Shown here: positions 45,592-53,628 of the stretch, piece after piece | Layout: each line of letters starts with the position of its first letter | Numbering within the stretch: position 1 is the first letter of the stretch | Assembly (NCBI GenBank): GCA_934433135.1 | Contig: CAKRZO010000002.1 | Location: 124,001 to 188,000, forward strand | Direction: 5' to 3' | DNA length: 64,000 nt | From: an uncultured Acetatifactor sp. | Lineage (GTDB): Bacteria > Bacillota > Clostridia > Lachnospirales > Lachnospiraceae | The notes under the pieces: model-generated | The model's input: only the letters and a program-made list of their open reading frames with translations | What the model was told of the DNA's origin: nothing | Databases searched by the model: none | Translations under genes and position numbers: made by a program

Positions 45592-47100
45592 ATGGCAGAA
45601 AAGACGAACGCCAATATTGGCTTTGAAAAACAACTATGGGATGCAGCCTGTGTTCTGTGGGGACATATTCCTGCTGCAGAATACAGAAAAGTAATTATCG
45701 GTCTGATTTTCCTGCGCTATATTTCAGCGGCGTTTGATAAACAATATCAGAAGCTTGTTGAAGAGGGCGATGGCTTTGAGGATGATCGTGATGCCTATGA
45801 GATGGACAATGTGTTTTTTGTCCCGGAAGAAGCAAGGTGAAGTAATATTGCGTCCAAAGCGCATACTCCCGAAATCGGTACAGTTATTGACAACGCAATG
45901 AGAGCCATTGAAGGCGAGAATAAGAAACTGAAAAACGTATTGCCAAAGAATTATGCAAGTCCTGATCTGGACAAACGTGTTCTGGGAGATGTTGTTGATA
46001 TTTTTACAAATAATATTGACATGAGCGACACCATGGCAAGTGAAGACCTGCTCGGACGTACTTATGAATACTGCATTGCTCAGTTCGCTGAAAAAGAGGG
46101 TGTCGGAGGCGGCGAATTCTATACACCGTCCAGCGTGGTTAAAACTCTGGTCTCCATTCTCCGTCCGTTTGATAACTGTCGTGTATATGATTGCTGTTGC
46201 GGAAGCGGCGGTATGTTCGTGCAGAGTGAAAAGTTCATTGAGGCACATGGACATAAGCGGGGAACGATTTCCGTATACGGTCAGGAAGCAAACCCGGATA
46301 CCTGGAAGATGGCGAAAATGAATATGGCGATCAGAGGTATTGATGCCGACTTAGGATCGTACAATGCGGATACATTTACGAACGATCTGCATCCGACCTT
46401 GAAGGCAGATTTTATCCTTGCAAATCCTCCGTTTAACTACCATCCGTGGAATCAGGAGAAATTGTTAGATGATAAACGCTGGAAATACGGCACACCTCCT
46501 TCCGGCAATGCCAACTATGCGTGGATTCAGCATATGATTCATCACCTTGCACCAAACGGAAAAATCGGGCTGGTGCTTGCAAATGGTGCATTATCTACGC
46601 AGAGCAGTGGCGAGGGAACGATCAGAAAGAATATAATCGAAGATGATCTTATTGAAGGGATTATTGCCATGCCGACACAGCTTTTCTACAGTGTTACGAT
46701 TCCGGTTACGCTGTGGTTTATCACCAAAGGCAAAAAGCAGTCAGGTAAAACACTGTTCATTGATGCCCGCAAGATGGGGCACATGGTTGACCGCAAGCAT
46801 CGGGATTTTACAGAGGAAGATATTCAGAAGCTGGCAGATACCTTTGAAGCTTTCCAGAACGGTAGTTTAGAAGATATTCAGGGATTCTGCAAGGTTGCAA
46901 CCTTAGAGGATATTGCAAAACAGGATTATATCCTGACTCCCGGACGTTATGTCGGTATCGAAGAACAGGAAGATGACGGGGAGCCGTTTGAAGAGAAGAT
47001 GGCACGCCTGACATCGGAATTATCGGATATGTTCGCAAAGTCTCATGAACTGGAAGATGAGATCAGAAAGAAACTGGGGGCGATTGGGTATGAGATTTGA
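45592..47100 (+). pseudogene. hsdM: type I DNA methyltransferase HsdM, interrupted by an in-frame stop
   Basis: Reading from the ATG at 45592 (GGAG site) gives 82 residues and then TGA at 45838-45840. The same frame continues open to 47100, with about 420 further residues. Around the stop the text is PEEAR-stop-SNIASKAHTPEIG; relatives have Trp (TGG) at this place, so one G-to-A change explains it. The first part is the HsdM N-terminal helical domain. After it come SAM motif I YDCCCGSGG and motif IV ANPPFNYH of N6-adenine methylases, then a coiled-coil end. A restart at the ATG at 45898 would give 400 residues with the catalytic domain but lacks a ribosome site. Either it is inactive, or a variant/error at one base must be checked. 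Confidence 0.85.
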
Positions 47101-47126
47101 GTGGACAACAATGAGGAGGAAAAAGA

Positions 47127-47321
47127 ATGATGTATTTTAAAGGAATACCAATTGAGAAAATAGGTTACTGCAAATGTTCATCCAGAAAGTCTATCACATC
47201 AGAAATTGATGAATGTGGATACTGGGATGTCTGTTGTAAGTGTGGCAAGCCGATCGAAGATGGATTTCATTATTATAACCACTATGACGGTGAAGATCAT
47301 GATGATATAGACCTTGATTAA
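47127..47321 (+). CDS. small cysteine-rich protein inside the restriction locus
   Basis: 64 residues with an excellent site (GAGGAGG) before ATGATG. Cysteines in CKCSS and DVCCKCGKP suggest a small zinc ribbon, then an Asp/His-rich acidic end (HYDGEDHDDIDLD). No family recognised. It lies 26 bases after hsdM and was probably carried along with the locus. A role in control or anti-restriction is possible but cannot be shown. Confidence 0.7.
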   Translation: MMYFKGIPIEKIGYCKCSSRKSITSEIDECGYWDVCCKCGKPIEDGFHYYNHYDGEDHDDIDLD

Positions 47322-47340
47322 GAACAAAACTTTCACTAAT

Positions 47341-47433
47341 AGAGAGAGCCAAACCAACGGAACTGTCGTTCTCTGGAGATAGAATTGAAGAAGAAACGAC
47401 ATCAAACAGAGGCTAATAGCAGATCTCAAATAG
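47341..47433 (+). pseudogene. vestigial leader and first codons of a tyrosine recombinase gene
   Basis: Aligns with 49541-49640, the leader and start of the fused recombinase: GAGAGAGCCAAACCAACGG against the GAGAGATAAGCC region, then TTCTCTGG and AGAATTGAAG. The start codon is changed to ATC (47401), followed by AAA CAG and then LIAD against IITD, and a TAG after ten codons. It is a dead partial duplicate between hsdM and hsdS. Confidence 0.65.
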
Positions 47434-47481
47434 AGTGATGAGGAAACTGCATATAGGAAATATATAGGTTAGGACGGTGGA

Positions 47482-48033
47482 ATGATGGAACCATGGAGAA
47501 AAATCAGATTGGGTGATGCCTGCTTTACCAATGCAGATTCCTACTCTCCAAAAGAGGGATGGAAATTTGTGAACTATTTGGATACGGGAAACATCACGGA
47601 CAATAGAATTGATTCTATTCAATACATAGAGGTGGAGGATGATAAGCTGCCAAGAAGGGCAAGAAGGAAAGTCAAAAGCAACAGTATCATTTATTCAACG
47701 GTGCGTCCGAATCAACGTCACTTTGGAATCATCAAAATACAGCCAGAAAATTTTCTCGTTTCTACAGGCTTTGCAGTAATTGATGTGAATAAAGATGTAT
47801 TGGATGCAGATTTTTTTTATTATCTGCTGACGCAGCCTACTCTTGTTGAGACACTTCATGTTATCGCAGAACAGAGCACATCAGCGTATCCATCTATCAA
47901 GCCCTCTGATATAGAAAATTTGGAAATAAAAGTTCCAGATCTTTCTACACAGAAAAAGATTGCAAATATTCTTGGTAACTTGGACAGGAAAATAGTCCAG
48001 AATACAGAGATAAATAAGAATTTAGCGGCTTAA
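47482..48033 (+). CDS. hsdS: HsdS specificity half-subunit (first target-recognition domain)
   Basis: 183 residues, about half a normal HsdS. One target-recognition domain (WRKIRLGDACFTN to SIKPSDIENLEI) and the first conserved helix (QKKIANILGNLDRKI) are present. The ORF then ends in NKNLAA-stop exactly at an inverted repeat (48011-48024). If the segment 48011-48713 is inverted, the frame runs on as NKNLLQQAIALYDHLLQ into the second domain now on the minus strand, giving about 400 residues. As it stands, this half could act as a dimer, as half-size HsdS proteins sometimes do, or be inactive. Start at ATGATG 47482/47485. Confidence 0.85.
   Translation: MMEPWRKIRLGDACFTNADSYSPKEGWKFVNYLDTGNITDNRIDSIQYIEVEDDKLPRRARRKVKSNSIIYSTVRPNQRHFGIIKIQPENFLVSTGFAVIDVNKDVLDADFFYYLLTQPTLVETLHVIAEQSTSAYPSIKPSDIENLEIKVPDLSTQKKIANILGNLDRKIVQNTEINKNLAA
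48011..48024. repeat. left arm of the hsdS inversion repeat
   Basis: TAAATAAGAATTTA. Its reverse complement is at 48700-48713: a perfect 14-base match. Both arms lie at the same codon position of the two hsdS halves (NKNL). Confidence 0.82.
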
Positions 48034-48710
48034 AGGTCAAGGTCGGAGACATCGAGCTCACCAGACATCAACTTTGGCAAGAGAGTATCTCGTAACGATG
48101 ATAATCTTTCATTTTCGAGGCGTTTGTTCAAATAATGACCTAATAGCGGATGCACTTGTTCTTGCCACATCAATTGTTCTTGCATCGGTGGACACTTGAA
48201 CGGTATCTTTTTCAGGTTCGAGGCTGGTTGAGCTATCGACGGAACTCCTGTCTGGTTAGCATAAGAAAGTAACTCATGCTGTCCAGAAGCACTATGGAAG
48301 AACAAAAGAAGAAACTCCGGGACAACCTTTGTCTCGTCGCACTGCAGATAAAACTGGCGTTGTGATAAAACATATCGATCATATTTACATCCATCTGGAA
48401 TCATGGCTACTTGTCCAATATTTCCAGCATGGGTAAAAATAAGATCATGAGGAAATACAATGGAATTTTTCAAGCGTTCTGCGTGTTCCTCTGTTATGTA
48501 ATTGAATTCAGGCTCTTCCAGAAAGTACCCGCGCAGGTGATTTCCGCTGATGATAGGCACACCATCTGGTACAAAGGTAGAAACTGATATTTGAGCCAAA
48601 GGGTCCCATCGCCACTTTCTTTGCTACATCAAGAATTGTAGCTGTCGGCCACTCGGTCTCTTGGAGAAGATGATCGTACAGAGCAATTGCTTGTTGAAGT
48701 AAATTCTTAT
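48030..48710 (-). pseudogene. hsdS: silent opposite-strand HsdS domain (second target-recognition domain), frameshifted
   Basis: From the repeat at 48700 the minus strand reads NKNLLQQAIALYDHLLQE, then TATILDVAKKVAMGPFGSNI, and stops being in frame near 48590. From there the other frame continues VSTFVPDGVPIISGNH to the C-terminus MSGELDVSDLDL, ending at 48030. The frame change at about 48585-48592 needs loss of two bases or gain of one (expected GSNI-x-VSTF). The part from a TTG at 48599 is a 189-residue ORF. Without start signals in this orientation it is probably silent. Its stop shares TTAA with that of the plus-strand half. Confidence 0.8.
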
Positions 48711-48713
48711 TTA
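48700..48713. repeat. right arm of the hsdS inversion repeat
   Basis: TAAATTCTTATTTA, the reverse complement of 48011-48024. The base to its left and right differs from the other arm, so 14 bases is the limit of the perfect match. Confidence 0.82.
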
Positions 48714-48746
48714 CATTTACAAAACCATAGTACAGGGGGTGCTATA

Positions 48747-49022
48747 ATGGATACCGAAAAGGCGTACCTTAGCAATGAAAAAGATATGATAAAATTTCAA
48801 TATGGAGAAAGAGTTATCCGTTTTCGTGGACCATATTCCTTAGAACGATTTACATCTGTGAAGGAGTGGGATGATGGGTATTTAGTAGTTATGGCAAAGT
48901 ATCGACATAATAAAGAGTCAGAGGAAGAGTATATTGATTTGATTCCTATTTTAAAAAACTTATATATTGAGCCTGTGAGTTTTTTGAAACCAATAAAGGA
49001 AGTGAGGCTAGCGTATGAATAA
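48747..49022 (+). CDS. hypothetical protein, first of a three-gene cassette
   Basis: 91 residues from the ATG at 48747 (AGGGGGTG site). Sequence MDTEKAYLSNEKDMIKF, then FRGPYSLERFTSVKEWDDGY and YIDLIPILKNLYI: a soluble beta-rich protein with no membrane helix. I do not recognise the family. Its stop overlaps the next start by eight bases. The end of the invertible hsdS segment is 34 bases upstream. The cassette (48747-49519) sits between the inversion repeat and the recombinase and may be a small toxin-antitoxin-like or accessory unit. Confidence 0.65.
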   Translation: MDTEKAYLSNEKDMIKFQYGERVIRFRGPYSLERFTSVKEWDDGYLVVMAKYRHNKESEEEYIDLIPILKNLYIEPVSFLKPIKEVRLAYE

Positions 49023-49245
49023 TATTAAAGAAATTGCGGATCGGGCGGATATGATTGTGAATGGCTACGCATTTACAAGAGAGAATAACCAAATCAGAAT
49101 ATTGAATTTGAATAATTTGGATAGAGCATTAGTAATATCCGAGGATGGCAGGGTGTTGGAAACCACCATGGATGACATCGAAATTCGGATTGTTTTAGAT
49201 TATTGGGATAAAGACCGTAAATTTATGGAGAATGAGGATGCCTAA
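49015..49245 (+). CDS. hypothetical protein, second of a three-gene cassette
   Basis: 76 residues starting MNNIKEIADRADMIVNGY, with ILNLNNLDRALVISEDG and an acidic end. Overlaps the gene before by eight bases and the gene after by eight or more, so the three are co-translated. It resembles in size and context the small DUF partners of DUF4160 proteins. Function unknown. Confidence 0.6.
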   Translation: MNNIKEIADRADMIVNGYAFTRENNQIRILNLNNLDRALVISEDGRVLETTMDDIEIRIVLDYWDKDRKFMENEDA

Positions 49246-49519
49246 ATATTATCAGGATAAAATATGTGGATATTACTTGTATTTTACTTCATTTTGTACA
49301 GTTGAATGTATGCATGTTCATGCAAGTGACCGAAAACTGACAGAAGAAGGGTCGGGTAAATTTTTTGTGAAAGAGGACGGAAGCACAGTATTACAAAAAC
49401 GTGGAATTTTAAACGACAGAGAGATAAGTAAGATTCAGGAATATATCAAATGTCATTATAAAGAAATGTACATGAAATGGGCTGAATATAGCCAAAATGG
49501 CTTTTATCAAGGCAATTAA
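49238..49519 (+). CDS. DUF4160-like small protein, third of a three-gene cassette
   Basis: 93 residues from the ATG at 49238 (95 from 49232). It reads MPKYYQDKICGYYLYFTSF, then MHVHASDRK and a helical end IQEYIKCHYKEMYMKWAEYS. The order "strand, VHVHA-type His-x-His, strand, LNDREISKIQ helix" fits DUF4160 (usual text PPHFHAEY). DUF4160 genes often sit in two-gene toxin-antitoxin-like modules. The family call is tentative. Confidence 0.55.
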   Translation: MPKYYQDKICGYYLYFTSFCTVECMHVHASDRKLTEEGSGKFFVKEDGSTVLQKRGILNDREISKIQEYIKCHYKEMYMKWAEYSQNGFYQGN

Positions 49520-49531
49520 GAATAATCTCCT

Positions 49532-49578
49532 ATCAACGGCGGGAGAGATAAGCCAATAGAACTGCCGTTGATTTGTTC
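49532..49578 (+). terminator. hairpin between cassette and recombinase gene
   Basis: ATCAACGGC, 23-base loop, GCCGTTGAT followed by TTGTTCTC. It could end the cassette transcript. It is also part of the recombinase leader that is copied, degenerate, at 47341-47433. Confidence 0.5.
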
Positions 49579-49609
49579 TCTGGAAAACAAAATTGAAGGA
49601 GAACGATTC

Positions 49610-52600
49610 ATGAAACAGCAGATTATTACCGATGTAGTGCAGCAGATGCTAGCACATCTTGACAATGCACAACTGAAACAATTGCAGAAGATGTTGGAGT
49701 GTACATTGTTTGGCTGCGAAATTACAAAGCAGGAAGAAAAGGAAACAACAAATGAAAATCCCAAATTGGTGGATGCTTTTGTCGCAGCGAAAAGAATAGA
49801 GGGTTGCTCGGAGAAAACGTTGAAATATTACCGCACTACAATTGAAGCAATGGTATCTGCAATAGGAAAAGGAATCCGGCATATACAAACAGAGGATTTA
49901 CGCTCTTATTTGACAGAATATCAGGGGAAAAATAATTCAAGTCGGGTGACAATAGATAACATTCGAAGAATTTTGTCGAGCTTCTTTTCATGGTTAGAAG
50001 ATGAAGACTATATTTTAAAAAGTCCGGTGAGACGGATTCATAAGGTAAAAACAGCAACAAATATCAAAGAGACATACACGGATGAAGACTTGGAAAAAAT
50101 GCGGGATAATTGTTGTGAACTACGAGATTTAGCTATGGTCGACATGTTGGCATCAACCGGGATGCGTATCGGGGAAATGGTGTTACTTAATAAAGCAGAC
50201 ATTGATTTCAACGAGAGAGAATGTGTTGTGTTTGGTAAAGGCGACAAAGAAAGAGTGGTTTACTTTGATGCCAGAACCAAGATTCATTTACAGAACTATA
50301 TTGAAGGTAGAGGAGATGATAATCCCGCACTTTTTGTTACATTGAAAGCTCCTTTTGACAGGATTAAAATCGGTGGTATAGAATCGCGGTTGCGTCAAAT
50401 GGGCAGAAATTTGAGAATAGAAAAAGTTCATCCGCATAAGTTTCGAAGGACACTGGCTACGATGGCGATAGATAAAGGCATGCCGATAGAACAGTTGCAG
50501 AAGCTTTTAGGACATAAAAGTTTTGTCAGGGGTGAAGAGCGTTCCGGACTGGTTTATCTTGTGGATTACAGCAATCCTTACAACAACTCCTTTATCGTGG
50601 CAAATCAATGGACGTTCATTGAAAACAGCAACAAGCGTCCGGATATCCTGTTGTTTTTGAATGGCATGCCTGTGGTTCTGGTGGAACTGAAATCGCCATC
50701 CCGTGAAGAAACAGATGCATCGGAAGCATACTCGCAGATTCGCAATTATATGCATGAGATACCCTCCATGTTTATTTATAACTGTATCTGCGTAATGAGT
50801 GATCTTATGACATCAAAAGCAGGTACGATTACTTCCGGTGAAGATCGTTTCATGGAATGGAAAACAAAAGACGGAAGCTATGAGAATACACAATATGCCC
50901 AGTTTGATACATTTTTTGAAGGCCTCTTTGAAAAAGAGCGTTTGCTTGACATCATAAAGAACTTTATTTGTTTTTCCAATGAAGGAACAAAACAGTTCAA
51001 GATCCTGGCGGGATACCACCAGGATTTTGCAGTCAATAAAGCAGTAGTTTCCACAAAGCGTGCGACCGAGACAGACGGTAAAGGAGGGGTATTCTGGCAT
51101 ACGCAAGGCAGTGGGAAGTCCTTGTCGATGGTTTTCTATGCACATCGCCTGCAGGACGCATTGGACAGTCCGACCATTGTAGTTATCACTGACCGGAATG
51201 ACCTAGATGACCAGCTTTACGGACAGTTTGCAAAATGCAAGGATTTCCTGCGTCAGGAGCCGGTTCATGCGCAAAGCCGCGTACATTTGAAAGAGTTGTT
51301 GGATGGCAGAAAAGCCAATGGTATTATTTTTACGACCATGCAGAAGTTCGAAGAGTCGTTTGACTGTCTTTCCGAGCGTAGAAATATAGTTGTTATGGCG
51401 GACGAAGCACATCGCGGGCAATATGGCTTAAAAGAAAAAGTTGATGCCAAGACCGGAGAAATGAAAATCGGTTCTGCCCGTATTATCCGAAATACACTGC
51501 CGAATGCAACTTTCATCGGTTTTACCGGTACGCCTATTTCCATGAAGGATCGCAATACCAGGGAAGTGTTCGGTGATTACATCGATATTTATGATATGAC
51601 GCAGGCGGTGGAGGACGGCGCCACCCGTCCGGTATACTATGAAAGTCGGGTTATTAAGCTGAAACTGGATGAGCAGACGCTGAAGCTGATCGATCAGGAA
51701 TACGATGTTATGGCGAACAATGCGGATCCGGAGGTAATTGAGAAGAGTAAGAAAGAACTCGGGCAGATGGAAGCTATCCTCGGCAATGATAAGACCATTC
51801 ATTCTTTGGTGGATGATATTCTCGATCACTATGAAAATTATCGTGCCAGTCTGCTGACAGGCAAAGCAATGATCGTGGCTTATTCCAGACCGATAGCCAT
51901 GAAAATATATGAGCGTATTTTACAGCTGCGTCCATCGTGGACGGAGAAGGTTGCTGTTGTTATGACAAGTAGTAATAAAGATCCGGAAGAATGGAATAAG
52001 ATAATCGGGAATAAACATCGTAAGGATGAGCTGGCAAAGCAGTTTAAGGATAATGAAAGTCCGCTTAAAATTGCTATTGTCGTGGATATGTGGCTGACGG
52101 GATTTGATGTCCCTTCTCTTGCAACCATGTATGTCTATAAGCCGATGCAGGGATATAATCTTATGCAGGCAATTGCAAGAGTAAATCGTGTATTCGGCAA
52201 CAAAGAAGGCGGTTTGGTTGTTGACTATGTGGGAATTGCGTCAGCCTTGAAGCAGGCGATGAACGATTATACTGCCCGTGATAAGAAAAACTATGGAGAT
52301 ACCGACATAGCGAAGGTAGCTTACCCGAAATTTCTCGAAAAGTTATCTGTTTGTCGGGATCTGTTTCACGGATATGATTATTCAGGATTTATGAACGGCA
52401 CAAATCTGGAACGTTCCAGAGCGATCAGCGGTGCCGTGAACTTTATTGTCGGTGTAGATAAGGAGCGGGAACGGGAAGATTTCCTGAAGGAAGGGCTTCT
52501 TCTCAGACAGGCATTATCGCTCTGTTCCTCTTTGGCAGAAAAAGATATGCGTGTTGAAGCTGCATTCTTTGAGTCAGTACGTGTGCTCGTAACACGGCTG

Positions 52601-53383
52601 ATGAATCAGGGAGAGGGCAGGAAAATATCCCTACCGGAAATGAATGCCCGTATTAACGAACTTTTAAAGGCCAGTATACAGAGTGAGGGTGTCATTAACC
52701 TTTTTTCTGACATCGATAAGGAGTTTTCGCTTTTTGATCCGAAGTTTTTGGAGGAAATCTCTAAGATGAAGGAGAAAAACCTTGCAGTAGAACTTCTGAA
52801 AAAACTAATCGCCGAACAGGTGCAGATTTATCGACATACTAATGTTGTAAAATCACAGAAATTCAGTGAGATTATTCAGCGTGCAATGAATGCTTATCTG
52901 AATGGTATGCTGACCAATGAGCAGGTCATTGAGGAACTTTTGAATCTGGCAAAGCAGATTGCAGCGGCGAATAAAGAGGGAGAGCAGCTTGGGCTTACAG
53001 CGGATGAGTTGGCATTCTATGATGCACTTACAAAACCGCAGGCAATCAAAGATTTTTACGAAAATGCCGAACTTATTGCCATTACAAAAGAACTGGCGGA
53101 TACGTTACGTAAAAACAGGACAATAGACTGGCAGAAGCGTGATTCGGCAAGAGCAAAGATGCGTATCATGATAAGGCGATTGCTCAAGAAACATCGTTAT
53201 CCTCCGGAAGGTATGGATGATGCGGTGCAGACCGTTATGACACAGTGTGAACTGTGGACAGACTACAGGGATATGGAACCGGAACAGAAGCGAACAAGTG
53301 TGTATACCTTTTCACAAGAGCAGGAATTGAGCAGAGTCGCAGAAGAACCTACGCCTTATGACGGAAGCAACTACTTCTCTTGA
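49610..53383 (+). CDS. hsdR: in-frame chimera: tyrosine recombinase without its Tyr, fused to truncated HsdR
   Basis: 1257 residues from the ATG at 49610 (AAGGAG site). Residues 1-~304 are a XerC-like recombinase: the SAM-like core-binding domain, then catalytic Arg186 (TGMRIGEM), His276-x-x-Arg279 (HKFRR) and His302 (LLGHKSF). About nine residues later the nucleophilic Tyr should follow, but the text changes to VRGEERSGLVYLVDY, so no Tyr is at the needed place. From ~306 on it is type I restriction subunit HsdR: nuclease residues around RPDILLF and VELKS (Pro-Asp...Glu-x-Lys), Walker A TQGSGKS, DEAH, FTGTP and TGFDVPS, then the C-terminal subunit-interaction part. HsdR normally starts about 100-140 residues earlier, so its N-terminus is missing. 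The recombinase part is surely inactive as a nucleophile; HsdR may retain helicase activity. A real deletion fusion or an assembly error are both possible. Confidence 0.85.
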   Translation: MKQQIITDVVQQMLAHLDNAQLKQLQKMLECTLFGCEITKQEEKETTNENPKLVDAFVAAKRIEGCSEKTLKYYRTTIEAMVSAIGKGIRHIQTEDLRSYLTEYQGKNNSSRVTIDNIRRILSSFFSWLEDEDYILKSPVRRIHKVKTATNIKETYTDEDLEKMRDNCCELRDLAMVDMLASTGMRIGEMVLLNKADIDFNERECVVFGKGDKERVVYFDARTKIHLQNYIEGRGDDNPALFVTLKAPFDRIKIGGIESRLRQMGRNLRIEKVHPHKFRRTLATMAIDKGMPIEQLQKLLGHKSFVRGEERSGLVYLVDYSNPYNNSFIVANQWTFIENSNKRPDILLFLNGMPVVLVELKSPSREETDASEAYSQIRNYMHEIPSMFIYNCICVMSDLMTSKAGTITSGEDRFMEWKTKDGSYENTQYAQFDTFFEGLFEKERLLDIIKNFICFSNEGTKQFKILAGYHQDFAVNKAVVSTKRATETDGKGGVFWHTQGSGKSLSMVFYAHRLQDALDSPTIVVITDRNDLDDQLYGQFAKCKDFLRQEPVHAQSRVHLKELLDGRKANGIIFTTMQKFEESFDCLSERRNIVVMADEAHRGQYGLKEKVDAKTGEMKIGSARIIRNTLPNATFIGFTGTPISMKDRNTREVFGDYIDIYDMTQAVEDGATRPVYYESRVIKLKLDEQTLKLIDQEYDVMANNADPEVIEKSKKELGQMEAILGNDKTIHSLVDDILDHYENYRASLLTGKAMIVAYSRPIAMKIYERILQLRPSWTEKVAVVMTSSNKDPEEWNKIIGNKHRKDELAKQFKDNESPLKIAIVVDMWLTGFDVPSLATMYVYKPMQGYNLMQAIARVNRVFGNKEGGLVVDYVGIASALKQAMNDYTARDKKNYGDTDIAKVAYPKFLEKLSVCRDLFHGYDYSGFMNGTNLERSRAISGAVNFIVGVDKEREREDFLKEGLLLRQALSLCSSLAEKDMRVEAAFFESVRVLVTRLMNQGEGRKISLPEMNARINELLKASIQSEGVINLFSDIDKEFSLFDPKFLEEISKMKEKNLAVELLKKLIAEQVQIYRHTNVVKSQKFSEIIQRAMNAYLNGMLTNEQVIEELLNLAKQIAAANKEGEQLGLTADELAFYDALTKPQAIKDFYENAELIAITKELADTLRKNRTIDWQKRDSARAKMRIMIRRLLKKHRYPPEGMDDAVQTVMTQCELWTDYRDMEPEQKRTSVYTFSQEQELSRVAEEPTPYDGSNYFS

Positions 53384-53386
53384 TCA

Positions 53387-53574
53387 GCGCAACCGTCGGA
53401 GTGATTTACCGCCAACCGTCGGAGCGATTTGCTGCCAACCATCGGAGCGATATACCGCCAAACGTCGGAGCGATATACCGCCAAACGTCGGAGTGATATA
53501 CTGCCAATCGTCGGAGTGATATACCGCCAATCGTCGGAAAAATTACCGCCAATCATCGGAAAACTATTGTAAAA
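53387..53574. repeat. 23-bp tandem repeat, about eight copies
   Basis: Units of the type CCGCCAAACGTCGGAGCGA followed by TATA: eight copies with small base changes (CCAACCGTCGG, CCAACCATCGG, CCAAACGTCGG, CCAATCGTCGG). Units 7 and 8 lose GCGATATA for AAAATTA. Each holds a CCG...CGG dyad. There are no spacers, so it is not CRISPR. It starts two bases after the HsdR stop and ends 55 bases before the ATPase gene. Confidence 0.9.
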
Positions 53575-53628
53575 TTTATAATTATGGTGCATAATAGGGG
53601 TAGCGTGAATGGAAAAGAGGTGTTCTGA

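Larger units (their letters stand above)
48011..48713. other. predicted invertible hsdS segment (phase-variation cassette)
   Basis: A ~0.7 kb segment bounded by the 14-base inverted repeat. In the present orientation the plus-strand HsdS is cut short. In the other orientation the minus-strand domain is joined in frame through the repeat. A tyrosine recombinase gene, now fused to HsdR and lacking its Tyr, lies 0.9 kb downstream and is the natural candidate for the enzyme that once flipped it. Confidence 0.78.

Noticed and set aside
49568..53383. Simple annotation as one ordinary HsdR
   Set aside because: The first ~300 residues carry the Arg, His-x-x-Arg and His of tyrosine recombinases and no HsdR homology.
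53387..53574. CRISPR array
   Set aside because: The units are directly adjacent with no variable spacers, and no cas genes are near.
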